A stretch of 64,000 nt of DNA from an uncultured Campylobacter sp. (GCF_938039205.1 NZ_CALHVM010000058.1:62001-126000); one strand, 5' to 3'; counted from the stretch's first letter, positions 8,269 to 16,879 are shown. A program made the numbers and translations. The notes: a model not told the origin generated them from the letters alone.

Positions 8269-9357
8269 TTAGATTCGGCTCAAATTTACCCTGATTTTGC
8301 TTTTTATCGCCTCTAGCTCCTCGCCCTCAAATCTCATCAGCGTCCGCTCCACGCCGTGCTTTATCATCCCCTCTTTGTCGCACGGTACGAAGTCCCAGTC
8401 TTTTTGAAATACCGCGTGCTTGCCCATAGTTTGGTTGCCGTTGCGCTGCGTGTAGCCGTTTGTGTCCAGATCGTTATCCCACGGCCCCCACTCAAACGCC
8501 CCGCTAGGCCCAAACAGCGCGATCACGGGCACGTCGTTGGCCGCGGCTAGGTGCATGATCGCCGTATCTACGCCGATAAACATCGCGGAGCGCTTCGAGA
8601 GCGCGGCGGTTTGCTTTAGGGTGAGTTTGCCGCCCAGATTTACGGGGCTAGAGGAGCATAGCGCCAGCACGGCGTCTAGCTTTTTAAGCTCGGCGTCGTT
8701 GTTGTCGGCCGTTAGCACGACCCGCACGCCAAGCCCCTCGCAAAAGTCGATTATCGCGGCCATAGTTTCGTCGTCTGCGCACTTAAACATCCAGCGGCTA
8801 GTTAGGTGCACGTGGATAAATTTAGGCGGTAAATTTAGATAGTTGATGCACTCTGGATCAAAATACACGCTAACTCGTTTGCCGTTAGGCTCAAATCCTA
8901 GCGCGGCCAGGGCGTCTAGATTACGATCCACTGTGTGGCGCAGGCCGCCTATTTTAGGGGCTTTGTGCGTTATAATTTTATTTACAGCTTTATTTTTGCC
9001 CTCAAAGCCCACGATGGTTTTTATCTTGGCGTATTTGGCGACTATGATGCCGCGGTCGCCAGTCGTGGTCTGCACCGCGATGTCGTATTTTTGCTTTTTG
9101 ATAGCGCGGATAAACTTTAGCTCGCGCCAAAGTCGCTTGAAAAAGCCGACCTCTTTTATATTCGCGCGGTCGTAGATATGGATGTTTTGGATGTTCGGGT
9201 TGCCCTCGATCATCGCCTCAGTGCCCTTGTTTAGCGCGAAATCTATCTGCGCGCCCGGGTAGATGCGGCGCAGGTTTTCGACGAGCGGAGTCGTGAGCAG
9301 CACGTCACCGATGTTTCTAAATTTCATAACTAGGATTTTGATTTTTTTATCTTTCAT
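8269..9357 (-). CDS. GT9 heptosyltransferase, WaaQ-like
   Basis: With the ATG at 9357 (in an ATGA overlap with the upstream GT2 stop) the protein is about 362 residues. It begins with ILVMKFRNIGDVLLTTPLVE, the hallmark of the heptosyltransferase III (WaaQ/RfaQ) branch, and has the donor motif VDTAIMHLAAANDVPVIALFGPSG followed by an EWGPWD segment. Such enzymes add a branch heptose to inner-core heptose from ADP-heptose. It is the last gene of the minus-strand waaC-waaM-GT2-GT9 operon, consistent with LOS inner-core assembly. The exact linkage is not determinable. Confidence 0.8.
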   Translation of the reverse strand: MKDKKIKILVMKFRNIGDVLLTTPLVENLRRIYPGAQIDFALNKGTEAMIEGNPNIQNIHIYDRANIKEVGFFKRLWRELKFIRAIKKQKYDIAVQTTTGDRGIIVAKYAKIKTIVGFEGKNKAVNKIITHKAPKIGGLRHTVDRNLDALAALGFEPNGKRVSVYFDPECINYLNLPPKFIHVHLTSRWMFKCADDETMAAIIDFCEGLGVRVVLTADNNDAELKKLDAVLALCSSSPVNLGGKLTLKQTAALSKRSAMFIGVDTAIMHLAAANDVPVIALFGPSGAFEWGPWDNDLDTNGYTQRNGNQTMGKHAVFQKDWDFVPCDKEGMIKHGVERTLMRFEGEELEAIKSKIRVNLSRI

Positions 9358-10127
9358 TTTACGTACTTCCAAAATGTGTATTGCGCGTAAAGCCTTGCTA
9401 TCACGTAGCCGCGCCAGCCCTCGCGCCAGCCGCCTTTTAGGAAAAATAGCCTAAAAAACGTCCACGCGGGATTTAAAACGGCCTTAAATTTGCTTGATTT
9501 TGCACCCTTTGCTCCCAGGCTCGAGTAGCGATTTTGCTTAGCGATAAACTGCTCGATGCTATCATACGCGTAGTGTTTGAAGTGGTTTTTTAGCCTGCCG
9601 ATTTCATTTTTTGGGCTGGTTAAATTTGCGCCGTTTGCGGTGCCTGCCGAGATTTGTTCGCCGGTTTTTGCCGCGCTTTTTAAAACGACCTTTTCGTGTA
9701 TCTCGCGCCCGTCAAACTCCGCCTGCGTCTTGTCAAAAAGCCTAACCGTGCAGTCGGGGTAAAGCCCCATCGTGCGCACTTCTTTGCCGAAAAAAATATT
9801 TGCGCGCGCCACCTCGTATGCACAAAACTCGGGTCGCTGTAAAATTTGCAAAATTTCCTCCCTCAGCGGCTCCAAAATCACCTCGTCGCTATCTAGCACG
9901 AAAACCCAGCGATTGTGCGCTAGATCCACGCCCAGCTGTTTTTGCGCGCTAAATCCTCGCCATTTTTCTTTGTGAAATTTGACGTTTTTAAACCCTGCGC
10001 AAATTTGCTCTGTAGCGTCCTGCGAGCCACTATCTACGACTACGACTTCATCTGCGAATTCGCAGCTTTTTAGCACCTCGGCGAGGTATTTTTCGCTGTT
10101 AAGCGTGAGGATAACTACGCTTAGCAT
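9354..10127 (-). CDS. GT2 LOS core glycosyltransferase, WaaE/KdtX-like
   Basis: The 257-residue GT-A fold protein opens with MLSVVILTLNSEKYL, then VVVVDSGSQD and the metal-binding FVLDSDE triad, as in the WaaE/KdtX family of beta-glucosyltransferases that decorate inner-core heptose. It ends with an aromatic, basic membrane-associating tail (FFRLFFLKGGWREGWRGY). The gene overlaps waaM upstream by seven bases and the WaaQ-like gene downstream by four. In C. jejuni the corresponding position carries LOS core glucosyl- or galactosyltransferases such as WaaV. The sugar specificity is inferred from the family only. Confidence 0.8.
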   Translation of the reverse strand: MLSVVILTLNSEKYLAEVLKSCEFADEVVVVDSGSQDATEQICAGFKNVKFHKEKWRGFSAQKQLGVDLAHNRWVFVLDSDEVILEPLREEILQILQRPEFCAYEVARANIFFGKEVRTMGLYPDCTVRLFDKTQAEFDGREIHEKVVLKSAAKTGEQISAGTANGANLTSPKNEIGRLKNHFKHYAYDSIEQFIAKQNRYSSLGAKGAKSSKFKAVLNPAWTFFRLFFLKGGWREGWRGYVIARLYAQYTFWKYVK

Positions 10128-11014
10128 TTATAAATTTCCTCGTTAAAATGTTTAAATCGTTTATGAAACCAAAAATACTCGCCAGGCTTCTCGCGTACGG
10201 CGGCCTCTGTGGCGTCAGCTTGCGCTTGCGTGGCCTTTAGCACGGCTTCATCTTTGTCAAAATCCCTAATGTCAATCGGCGGAAAAAAGCAAATTTCGCT
10301 GAGTTTTGCCCCTTTTTCGCGGATAAACGCGGGTACGATGAGTGCGTCTGTTTTTTGCGCGAAAATGCTAACTGCGGGCGTATGCAAAACCTTTCGTCCA
10401 AAAAATTTAACCTCTACGCCCTCGTCTTTGGCGGTATTTTGATCGACAAGGATGCCGACTAATCGGCGCGCCTTGACCGCTTTTAAAATTTGCTTGGCGC
10501 CGCCCATTTTGTCGATGAGCTCGATATCAAAGCGGGTGCGGTTCGCCTCCAAAATGCGCTGCATGACCGCGCTATCAAGCGCGCGTCCGACGATGCTAAC
10601 GCCGCCAAATTTTGCCGCCATCGCCAGCGAAAAGAGCTCCCACTGCCCGTAGTGCGCGGTTTGTACGATGATCGGACGACCCGAAGCAAGCGCGTTTTTC
10701 AGGATTTGCTCGTTTTTAAATTCGACTTTTTCTAGGATTTTTTCCTTGCTCGCGTTTTGGTTTTTTATAAAATTTACCGCAAATTTGGCGAAGTTTTGGT
10801 ACGTGTCTTTGATGATTTGTTCTTTTTGCTCGGCTGTTAGCTCGTCCGCGTAGGCGAAATTTAGATTTGCTCTGATGATTTTGGTGTGTTTGGCGTCAAA
10901 TTTATAAAACAAAAACGCAATGAAATTTAAAAACGGATCAAGCAAAAACGCGGGCGTAACGGTAAAGATAAATTTAAAAAATCTATAAAGCCAAAGGTAA
11001 AATAAATCACGCAT
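10121..11014 (-). CDS. waaM: Lipid A biosynthesis acyltransferase (HtrB/LpxL/WaaM)
   Basis: The 297-residue protein has one N-terminal hydrophobic segment and the LpxL-family catalytic motif AHYGQWE (H-x4-E), then an LVDQNTAKDEGVEVKFFGR stretch typical of lysophospholipid-like acyltransferases of lipid A. It transfers a secondary acyl chain from acyl-ACP to Kdo2-lipid A at the inner membrane. ATG at 11014, immediately after an in-frame TTG at 11017, overlaps the waaC stop. The order waaC-waaM matches C. jejuni (Cj1133-Cj1134), which strengthens both calls. Confidence 0.9.
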   Translation of the reverse strand: MRDLFYLWLYRFFKFIFTVTPAFLLDPFLNFIAFLFYKFDAKHTKIIRANLNFAYADELTAEQKEQIIKDTYQNFAKFAVNFIKNQNASKEKILEKVEFKNEQILKNALASGRPIIVQTAHYGQWELFSLAMAAKFGGVSIVGRALDSAVMQRILEANRTRFDIELIDKMGGAKQILKAVKARRLVGILVDQNTAKDEGVEVKFFGRKVLHTPAVSIFAQKTDALIVPAFIREKGAKLSEICFFPPIDIRDFDKDEAVLKATQAQADATEAAVREKPGEYFWFHKRFKHFNEEIYKC

Positions 11015-11993
11015 CAAGCAGCCTTTTTGCCGCGTTTGCGATAGCCTGCGGAGCGATATCTCGCACGCAAAAGTCGCTTTTATCTATCTTTTTCGCGTCT
11101 ATTTTTTTACCAGCGTCGATGGTTAAATTTACGGGCGTCGCGTAGGCGTTTCGCTTGGCCGGTCGGTTGCCAAAAAGCGTGATAGAGGGGCGATTTTGCG
11201 CCCAGGCGATATGCGTCACGCCGCTATCGTTGCCGATAACCAGATCGCAGCTTGAGATAAAACTCACGAGCTCTTTTAGGCTCAAATTTAGCGATTTTGC
11301 GTTTGAGTTTTTGATCAAATTTAGAGCCTCTTTTTCCTCTTTTTCGCCGTTAAAGCAGACAAAAATTTCACTTTGCGGATCGTCAAGCAGCGCGATAACA
11401 TCGCCAAATTTATTGTAAATTTTACTCGGTTCGCTAGCAAAAGGCGCAATCAAAATTTTCTTTTTTGAGCTATCAAATTTACTTTGCGAAGCGCTAAAAC
11501 AAGGCTGCTTGGCTAAAATCTCATCCTCGCTAAAGCTAAACCCCAGAGCAAAAGCCGTAAGGCTCAAATTTCGCAAGATGATATTTTGGGCGTAGTTGCA
11601 GCTGAATTTATGCCCGTAAAACAGCGCCGCAAGCGGTTCCTTGACGCTAAATTTGTCAAATCCGTAGCTATTTTTTCCAAGAAGCTTTGCGATCGCGGCG
11701 GATTTGAGAAGTCCTTGCAGGTCGATGACATAGTCAAATTTGCCATCCTGCTTTGCGGAGGCGATCAGTCCCAAGCTTTTTTTGTATTCGCCGTTTTTTA
11801 GCGGTAGCGAAACGACGTGCGAAATTTGCGGACAAAGGAATAAAATCTCGCTAAATTTAGCGTCTACAAACCACGTTATTTTCGCTTTTGGCAGGTGCTT
11901 TTTGATAAACTGCAAAATAACTACCGCGTGGACGATGTCGCCCAGGGCGGAGAGCTTGATAACGGCGATGTTTGGGGCTGTGTTTTTATTCAT
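11007..11993 (-). CDS. waaC: Lipopolysaccharide heptosyltransferase I
   Basis: The 328-residue GT9 protein has the WaaC-specific N-terminus IKLSALGDIVHAVVILQFIK, a VIDLQGLLKSA motif in the middle, and the donor motif IGNDSGVTHIAWAQNRPSITLFG. WaaC adds the first L-glycero-D-manno-heptose to Kdo from ADP-heptose in the cytoplasm. It is the first gene of the minus-strand core operon and is divergent from the PolB-type exonuclease, the same arrangement as waaC / Cj1132c in C. jejuni. An 11-bp perfect inverted repeat in the 63-base divergent gap could serve both promoters. Confidence 0.93.
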   Translation of the reverse strand: MNKNTAPNIAVIKLSALGDIVHAVVILQFIKKHLPKAKITWFVDAKFSEILFLCPQISHVVSLPLKNGEYKKSLGLIASAKQDGKFDYVIDLQGLLKSAAIAKLLGKNSYGFDKFSVKEPLAALFYGHKFSCNYAQNIILRNLSLTAFALGFSFSEDEILAKQPCFSASQSKFDSSKKKILIAPFASEPSKIYNKFGDVIALLDDPQSEIFVCFNGEKEEKEALNLIKNSNAKSLNLSLKELVSFISSCDLVIGNDSGVTHIAWAQNRPSITLFGNRPAKRNAYATPVNLTIDAGKKIDAKKIDKSDFCVRDIAPQAIANAAKRLLDA

Positions 11994-12011
11994 TTATCGC
12001 TTTTATAAAGA

Positions 12012-12047
12012 TTTTTAGCTATCATTTTAGGCAAAAATAGCTAAAAA
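12012..12047. promoter_or_regulatory. Perfect 11-bp inverted repeat in the waaC / exonuclease divergent gap
   Basis: TTTTTAGCTAT (12012-12022) is exactly complementary to ATAGCTAAAAA (12037-12047), separated by 14 bases. A TATCAT at 12020-12025 could be the -10 box of the rightward gene. It may be an operator or a hairpin in the 5' leader; there is no direct evidence of which. Confidence 0.4.
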
Positions 12048-12056
12048 AGGTTTGAA

Positions 12057-12974
12057 ATGGCTAAAAATTATATCTGCGTTTTTGACTGCGAAACGGTGCC
12101 GGACACCGCGCTTTTGCGTAAAATTTACGGCTTTGAGGGAAGCGACGCGGAGGTGGCGAGGCAGGCGTTTGCCGCGCAAAAAGCAGCAAGTGGAAGCGAG
12201 TTTTTACCCGTGATGTTTCACTGCGTCGTGGCGATTTCAGCTGTGATGGCGGACGAGTACGGTAAATTTTTGCGCGTAAGCACGATGAAGGGCGCAAACG
12301 AGCGCGAAATCCTAAATAAATTTATCGGCTTCGTAAACTCGCACAACCCGCGTCTCGTGAGCTTTAACGGGCGCGGCTTTGACCTGCCGATGATTTTAAT
12401 GCGCGCGATGAGGTACAACATCTCGTTTCCGAGCTTTTACGAGGTCGAAAACAAGGAGCTTGGCAAAGGCAAATGGGACGGCAACTACCGCGATCGATAC
12501 AGCGGTAAATTTCACTTTGATCTGCTTGACCACGTGAGCGAGTTTGGCTCCGTGCGCGGGCTAAAGCTGGACACGCTCTGCGCTAGCTTAAATTTGCCCG
12601 GTAAATACGACGTGCACGGCGATCAGGTGATGGAGCTGTTTTTTGACGGCAAGATAGATAAGATCAACGAATACTGCGAAAGCGACGTGCTAAACACCTA
12701 CTGGCTTTTCCTAAAATACGAGCTTTTGCGCGGAAATTTGACGCTGGATGATTACGCCGACGATATCTCGGTGATGAGCGAGTGGCTAGTGGCAAACTGC
12801 GCTCAGATGGGCTATACGCCGGTTTTTTGCGAGGCGGTCGATCGCGAACTAGTGCGCCTTGAGACGCAAAACTACGAGGATGAGCCCGAGCTTGACGAAG
12901 ACGGCGAACAGGCCGGGGCAGAGGAGTACTACACCGAAGAAAATATGCCCGAGATAAATTTGGACGAGCAGTGA
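12057..12974 (+). CDS. 3'-5' exonuclease related to the PolB proofreading domain
   Basis: The 305-residue protein starts with YICVFDCETVPD, the DxE exo I motif of DEDD exonucleases. Exo II is in SFNGRGFDLPMIL (N/D region), and exo III is in YCESDVLNTYWLF (Y-x3-D type). An acidic tail follows (EDEPELDEDGEQ). The family (COG3298-like) comprises stand-alone cytoplasmic exonucleases of unclear role. Position next to waaC reproduces C. jejuni Cj1132c-waaC. AAAAGG lies upstream of the ATG at 12057. Function as nuclease is from motifs; the substrate is unknown. Confidence 0.85.
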   Translation: MAKNYICVFDCETVPDTALLRKIYGFEGSDAEVARQAFAAQKAASGSEFLPVMFHCVVAISAVMADEYGKFLRVSTMKGANEREILNKFIGFVNSHNPRLVSFNGRGFDLPMILMRAMRYNISFPSFYEVENKELGKGKWDGNYRDRYSGKFHFDLLDHVSEFGSVRGLKLDTLCASLNLPGKYDVHGDQVMELFFDGKIDKINEYCESDVLNTYWLFLKYELLRGNLTLDDYADDISVMSEWLVANCAQMGYTPVFCEAVDRELVRLETQNYEDEPELDEDGEQAGAEEYYTEENMPEINLDEQ

Positions 12975-13289
12975 GAGGTTAGCGAAATTTGGCAGGCCAA
13001 AACGGCTCGAAACGGCACGGGCTTGGTAAATTTGACGCGTATTTTGTTTTTAGGGCGCGGTCAAATTTGACGTAGCTTGGCGAGCGATTAGTAAATTTGG
13101 CTTTTACTGGGCAAATTTTATTTCGCTTTAGCGGCTACAGCATCAAATTTGACGAAAAAGACACGCAACCTAACGCCGCAAAAATAGCTGCAAATTTGCA
13201 AATTTGACCGCGACTAAATCAAATTTGACGAAAGACGGCACGAAAACAATCCCGTAAATGTCAAATTTCTAGACAAAACACATGGCAAA
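12975..13289. repeat. 315-base gene-free gap with five AAATTTGAC copies
   Basis: No ORF is supported here. The word AAATTTGAC occurs five times (near 13028, 13063, 13146, 13200 and 13222), often as the longer TCAAATTTGAC, along with single-mismatch copies. This convergent gap shows the word most clearly outside coding constraint. Confidence 0.65.
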
Positions 13290-14612
13290 TCAGTACTTTA
13301 TCTCCTGCGCGCCGTAGCCCTCTACCGCGCCAAAGAGTTTAATCGCGTCTTTTAGCGGATATTTGTTGGCAAACATCGACACTTCGCTTTGTCCTGTCGC
13401 GATTTGATTTATCCCAAACACCCTTCTTAGCTCGTTTGTAAACGAATTTGGATCGTAGTCCACGCTCTCTTTGTATGAAGCGTCCAAAAACCCTTCCATA
13501 TACGCCTTGTTTATGGCTTTTCTTAGCGATCTGTCGTCCTTTAGCTCCTCGTTACCGACCGCCTCGTCAAAGAGATCCACATCTGCAAAATCCTTTGCAA
13601 ATATCGTCTCAAAAAGTCCGAGTCCCGGCAGGATGGCGTCGGCTTTTTTGTTGAGGAAAAAGCGGTTGTCGTTTACGCGCACTTTTCGTCCTTTCTCCAT
13701 GGCTACGGGACTATCGATGCGGGCGCGTTCTATCGCCGCAAAGGCCGAGAGACCGATGATGTTGCGGCGGATGACGACGTCTGCTTTGGTCATGACCTTA
13801 AAGCCTTGGCCGCCGTCGCCAAAGCTAGCCGTTCGCGGCCAGGTAAAAAGCATGGTGTTGTAGCTAAAGTCGATTTTGACGGCGTCGGCTTGATTTTTCG
13901 CGCCCCAGATTTCGCAGGCGCTGATGGCGTTTGCAACAAAGACGTTGTTTGCGATATTTACCTCGCCGTGAGCGCCTAGTCTCACCGCTGAGTTGTTGCC
14001 GTTGCCAAAGACGCTGTTTCGTATCGCAAGCTCGCCGCCGCCTAAAAATTTACCGCCCAAAAGCGGTTTTGCCGCAGTGATGACGTTTGTAGCCTTGCCG
14101 TTTTGACCGACTCCGGGCGGCAGGACGAGCATGCCTGTTTCTACGCCTCTTGGCTTACCTCTGCTTGGATCATAGGCGTTTGAGTCGCCCTTATCAAAGA
14201 TAATGCCGTCAAAAATGAGCCTCTCTCCAGGTGCTGCGACGACGTCTAGCTCGACTAGCGGATTTGACGAGCCCGTGCCGTTAACGGACGCAGGCGGCAT
14301 GATGCGGGTTTGGTGCTTTAAAACGTCGCGCGCGGCGAAGTCCTTGGAGTAGCCGCCGTAGATCTCGACGGGCTTTTTGATGATGATAAAGCCTTTGTCT
14401 CTTAGCCCGTAGTAGTTGCCCTCGGCGACGCAAATTTTGTCGCCTATTTGGGCTATTTGGGCGGCTTTTTCGATGTTTTTTAGCGGCGCTTCTTTGGTGC
14501 CGGCATTTGCGTTGTCGCCCAGGTCTTTTGAGACGTAGAGCTCGGCTGCGTGTCCGAGCAGGGCAAATGCACTAAAAAGGCAAAGCAGAGCGGCTTTTTT
14601 GATACTAGGCAT
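13290..14612 (-). CDS. Secreted right-handed parallel beta-helix protein
   Basis: The 440-residue protein has a signal peptide (MPSIKKAALLCLFSAFALLGHAA, cleavage near residue 23) and then the start of a pectate-lyase-like fold: LYVSKDLGDNANAGTKEAPLKNIEKAAQ with GDKICVAEGNYYG, a DUF1565-like opening. Repeated short strands with IRNSVF, IANNVFV, FSYNTML and IRRNIIGLS follow. Such proteins bind or cleave polysaccharides at the surface or in the periplasm. No catalytic residues can be assigned. A TATAAT lies upstream on the minus strand. Lying between the LOS and N-glycan loci, it could act on a surface glycan, but this is inference. Confidence 0.75.
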   Translation of the reverse strand: MPSIKKAALLCLFSAFALLGHAAELYVSKDLGDNANAGTKEAPLKNIEKAAQIAQIGDKICVAEGNYYGLRDKGFIIIKKPVEIYGGYSKDFAARDVLKHQTRIMPPASVNGTGSSNPLVELDVVAAPGERLIFDGIIFDKGDSNAYDPSRGKPRGVETGMLVLPPGVGQNGKATNVITAAKPLLGGKFLGGGELAIRNSVFGNGNNSAVRLGAHGEVNIANNVFVANAISACEIWGAKNQADAVKIDFSYNTMLFTWPRTASFGDGGQGFKVMTKADVVIRRNIIGLSAFAAIERARIDSPVAMEKGRKVRVNDNRFFLNKKADAILPGLGLFETIFAKDFADVDLFDEAVGNEELKDDRSLRKAINKAYMEGFLDASYKESVDYDPNSFTNELRRVFGINQIATGQSEVSMFANKYPLKDAIKLFGAVEGYGAQEIKY

Positions 14613-14643
14613 CGTCGTATCCTCGTGTAAATTTGGCTAGTTG

Positions 14644-14649
14644 ATTATA
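14644..14649 (-). promoter_or_regulatory. -10 box for the beta-helix gene
   Basis: The minus strand reads GTTATAATC here, with TATAAT about 32 bases before the ATG at 14612. Confidence 0.55.
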
Positions 14650-14801
14650 ACAGTAAAATAGTAAAATTTTTAAAAGTTCGTTTAAGAATATCCACTTAAA
14701 TTTGCAAATTTAAAAGCCAAATTTGACCCCAAGGCCGCGCAAATTTGCTCAAATTTTACCTCGAGGCGCACAGGCTAACGGCGAAATAAATGAGATTGTG
14801 C

Positions 14802-14807
14802 TAAAAT
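14802..14807 (+). promoter_or_regulatory. -10-like box upstream of the epimerase
   Basis: TAAAAT preceded by GTGC, 26 bases before the ATG at 14833; AAAGGA at 14821-14826 is the ribosome site. Confidence 0.45.
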
Positions 14808-14832
14808 AACGTCAAATCGTAAAGGAAAAAAC

Positions 14833-15891
14833 ATGAAAATTTTAGTAACCGGAACGGCGGGATTTATCGGATTTCACTTGGCAAACGCCCTGGTAAAAAG
14901 AGGCGACGAGGTCGTTGGATACGACGTCATAAACGACTACTACGACGTAAATTTAAAGCTCGCGCGCCTAAAGACGGCGGGCTTTGACGTAAGCGAGATA
15001 GACTATGGCAAGCTTATCACCTCAAAAACGCAGCCCAATTTAAAATTTATAAAAGCCGATCTAGCCGACGGCAAGACGATGAAAAGGCTTTTTGAGAGCG
15101 AGAAATTTGACTGCGTCGTAAATTTGGCCGCTCAGGCGGGCGTTCGCTACTCGCTAATAAACCCGCAAGCCTACATCGACAGCAACGTTACGGGCTTTAT
15201 GAACATCCTTGAGTGCTGCCGCCACAACCAAACCGCAAATTTAGTCTACGCAAGCTCTAGTTCGGTCTACGGCCTAAACGAAAATATGCCGTTTTCTACG
15301 CACGAAGGCGTAAATCACCCGATCAGCCTCTACGCCGCGACTAAAAAAAGCAACGAAATGATGGCGCATACGTACTCGCATCTATTTGGCGTGCCGACTA
15401 CGGGACTGCGATTTTTCACCGTTTACGGTCCGTGGGGACGCCCTGATATGGCGCTGTTTTTGTTCGTCGACGCCGCGCTAAAAGGCAAGAAAATCGACGT
15501 CTTTAACTACGGCAAGATGAAGCGCGACTTTACCTACGTGGACGACATCGTAAAGGGCATCATAAAATGCATCGACAACCCTGCAAAACCAAATCCAGCG
15601 TGGGACGCGAAGCATCCGGATCCCGCCACGTCAAGCGCGCCGTTTAAGGTCTATAATATCGGCAACAACAGCCCCGTCGAGCTCATGGACTACATCAAGG
15701 CCGTCGAGCTAAAAATCGGCCGTGAGATAGAGAAAAACTTCCTCCCGCTTCAAGCCGGCGACGTACCTGCGACCTATGCGGACGTGGGTGATCTGGTAGC
15801 GGACTTTGACTACAAGCCAAACACTAGCGTAAATGACGGCGTAGCGAGGTTTATCGAGTGGTACTGCGAGTTTTACGGGGTTAAAATTTGA
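14833..15891 (+). CDS. UDP-glucuronate 4-epimerase family (extended SDR)
   Basis: The 352-residue protein has the NAD-binding TGTAGFIGFHLA, the active-site YAATK (Y-x3-K) preceded by ASSSSVYG, and the sequence VINDYYDVNLK that is diagnostic of the CapI/LspL branch, which interconverts UDP-glucuronate and UDP-galacturonate. FYTVYGPWGRPDMALF-like and FTYVDDIVKGI segments agree. It would use the product of Ugd encoded about 3.5 kb downstream. The stop overlaps the TTG start of the DNA ligase gene by three bases. It probably feeds a uronic acid into LOS, capsule or N-glycan. Confidence 0.85.
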   Translation: MKILVTGTAGFIGFHLANALVKRGDEVVGYDVINDYYDVNLKLARLKTAGFDVSEIDYGKLITSKTQPNLKFIKADLADGKTMKRLFESEKFDCVVNLAAQAGVRYSLINPQAYIDSNVTGFMNILECCRHNQTANLVYASSSSVYGLNENMPFSTHEGVNHPISLYAATKKSNEMMAHTYSHLFGVPTTGLRFFTVYGPWGRPDMALFLFVDAALKGKKIDVFNYGKMKRDFTYVDDIVKGIIKCIDNPAKPNPAWDAKHPDPATSSAPFKVYNIGNNSPVELMDYIKAVELKIGREIEKNFLPLQAGDVPATYADVGDLVADFDYKPNTSVNDGVARFIEWYCEFYGVKI

Positions 15892-16799
15892 GATTTTTCG
15901 CGCTCTTGCTGGCCGCCTTTTTAAATTTAGCTTTGGCAGCGCATAGCGAAAATCTAAGCAGCGCGGTGAGCGCAGATGCCGCTAAAAAGGCTAAATTTGA
16001 GCTTTTAAAACTTAGCGAATATAAAGGACAAAACGTCGGCGCCTGGCTAGCTAGCGAGAAACTAGACGGCGTGCGCGCCTACTGGGATGGGCGAAATTTG
16101 CTCTCGCGAAACGGCAAAATTCTAGCCGCGCCAGGGGGCTGGAGCGCGCATTTTCCGCCATTTGCGCTTGACGGCGAGCTCTATACGGCTCGGGGCGAAT
16201 TTGAAAAAATCCAATCGATAGTGATGGATAAAACGCCCAGCGTCGCGGCGTGGAGCGAGATCAAATTTTACGTTTTTGACGTACCTGAGGCTAGCGGCGG
16301 ACTTTTAGATCGCCTTGGCGAGCTTGAAAAATTTATCTTGCAAAATCCGCAATCAGGACAAAATTTAAAGATAATCAAACAAGTAAAAATAAAAGATAAC
16401 GCCGAATTTGAGGCATTTGCGGAGGCCATCATCGCAAAGGGCGGTGAGGGTGCCGTCGTGCGCGAGCCAAATGCGCCATACGAGCGAAAACGAAGCAAAA
16501 ACGCTCTGAAATATAAAAAATTTAAAGACGCCGAGTGCGAAGTAACGGCGATAAACGCGGGAACGGGTAAATACGCCGGGCTCATGGGCTCGGTAACATG
16601 CAAATCGCTCGGCGCTGCAGGCTCAAACCCAGACGAGCAAATCGCTATCGGAGTAAAATTTAAGATAGGCTCGGGCTTTAGCGACGAAGAGCGCGCAAAC
16701 CCGCCTAAGATCGGCTCTATAATAACCTACAAATATCAAAATTTAACCGCAAAAGGATTGCCTAGGTTTCCGATATTTTTGCGGGTTAGAGAGGATTAA
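15888..16799 (+). CDS. Periplasm-targeted ATP-dependent DNA ligase (Lig E type)
   Basis: TTG start at 15888 overlaps the epimerase stop. Residues 1-18 form a signal peptide (MRFFALLLAAFLNLALAA). The nucleotidyltransferase motif I is EKLDGVR with Lys58 as the adenylated residue; further ligase motifs are FALDGELY, EGAVVRE and KYKKFKDAE, followed by a short OB-fold domain to residue 303. The minimal two-domain architecture with an export signal is that of Lig E of Haemophilus and Neisseria, thought to act on DNA outside the cytoplasm. A homologue is known in C. jejuni (Cj1669c) but not beside sugar genes. Translational coupling to an epimerase is odd. Confidence 0.85.
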   Translation: MRFFALLLAAFLNLALAAHSENLSSAVSADAAKKAKFELLKLSEYKGQNVGAWLASEKLDGVRAYWDGRNLLSRNGKILAAPGGWSAHFPPFALDGELYTARGEFEKIQSIVMDKTPSVAAWSEIKFYVFDVPEASGGLLDRLGELEKFILQNPQSGQNLKIIKQVKIKDNAEFEAFAEAIIAKGGEGAVVREPNAPYERKRSKNALKYKKFKDAECEVTAINAGTGKYAGLMGSVTCKSLGAAGSNPDEQIAIGVKFKIGSGFSDEERANPPKIGSIITYKYQNLTAKGLPRFPIFLRVRED

Positions 16800-16831
16800 A
16801 TTTGGCTGTTTTGGGGCAAAATTTGCTGATA

Positions 16832-16879
16832 AAAGCGGTTAAATTTAATTGAAAGTGCTTTTTGGTAAATTTACCGCTT
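16832..16879 (+). terminator. Possible hairpin terminator after the ligase gene
   Basis: AAAGCGGTTAAATTT (16832-16846) pairs, with one bulged base, with AAATTTACCGCTT (16867-16879), followed within ten bases by GTTTTTCATATTTTG. The loop is 20 bases, so confidence is modest. The rest of the 296-base gap up to 17095 shows no gene. Confidence 0.4.

Noticed and set aside
1..13000. Phase-variable poly-G tracts like those of C. jejuni LOS genes
   Set aside because: I found no run longer than five or six G in the glycan genes.
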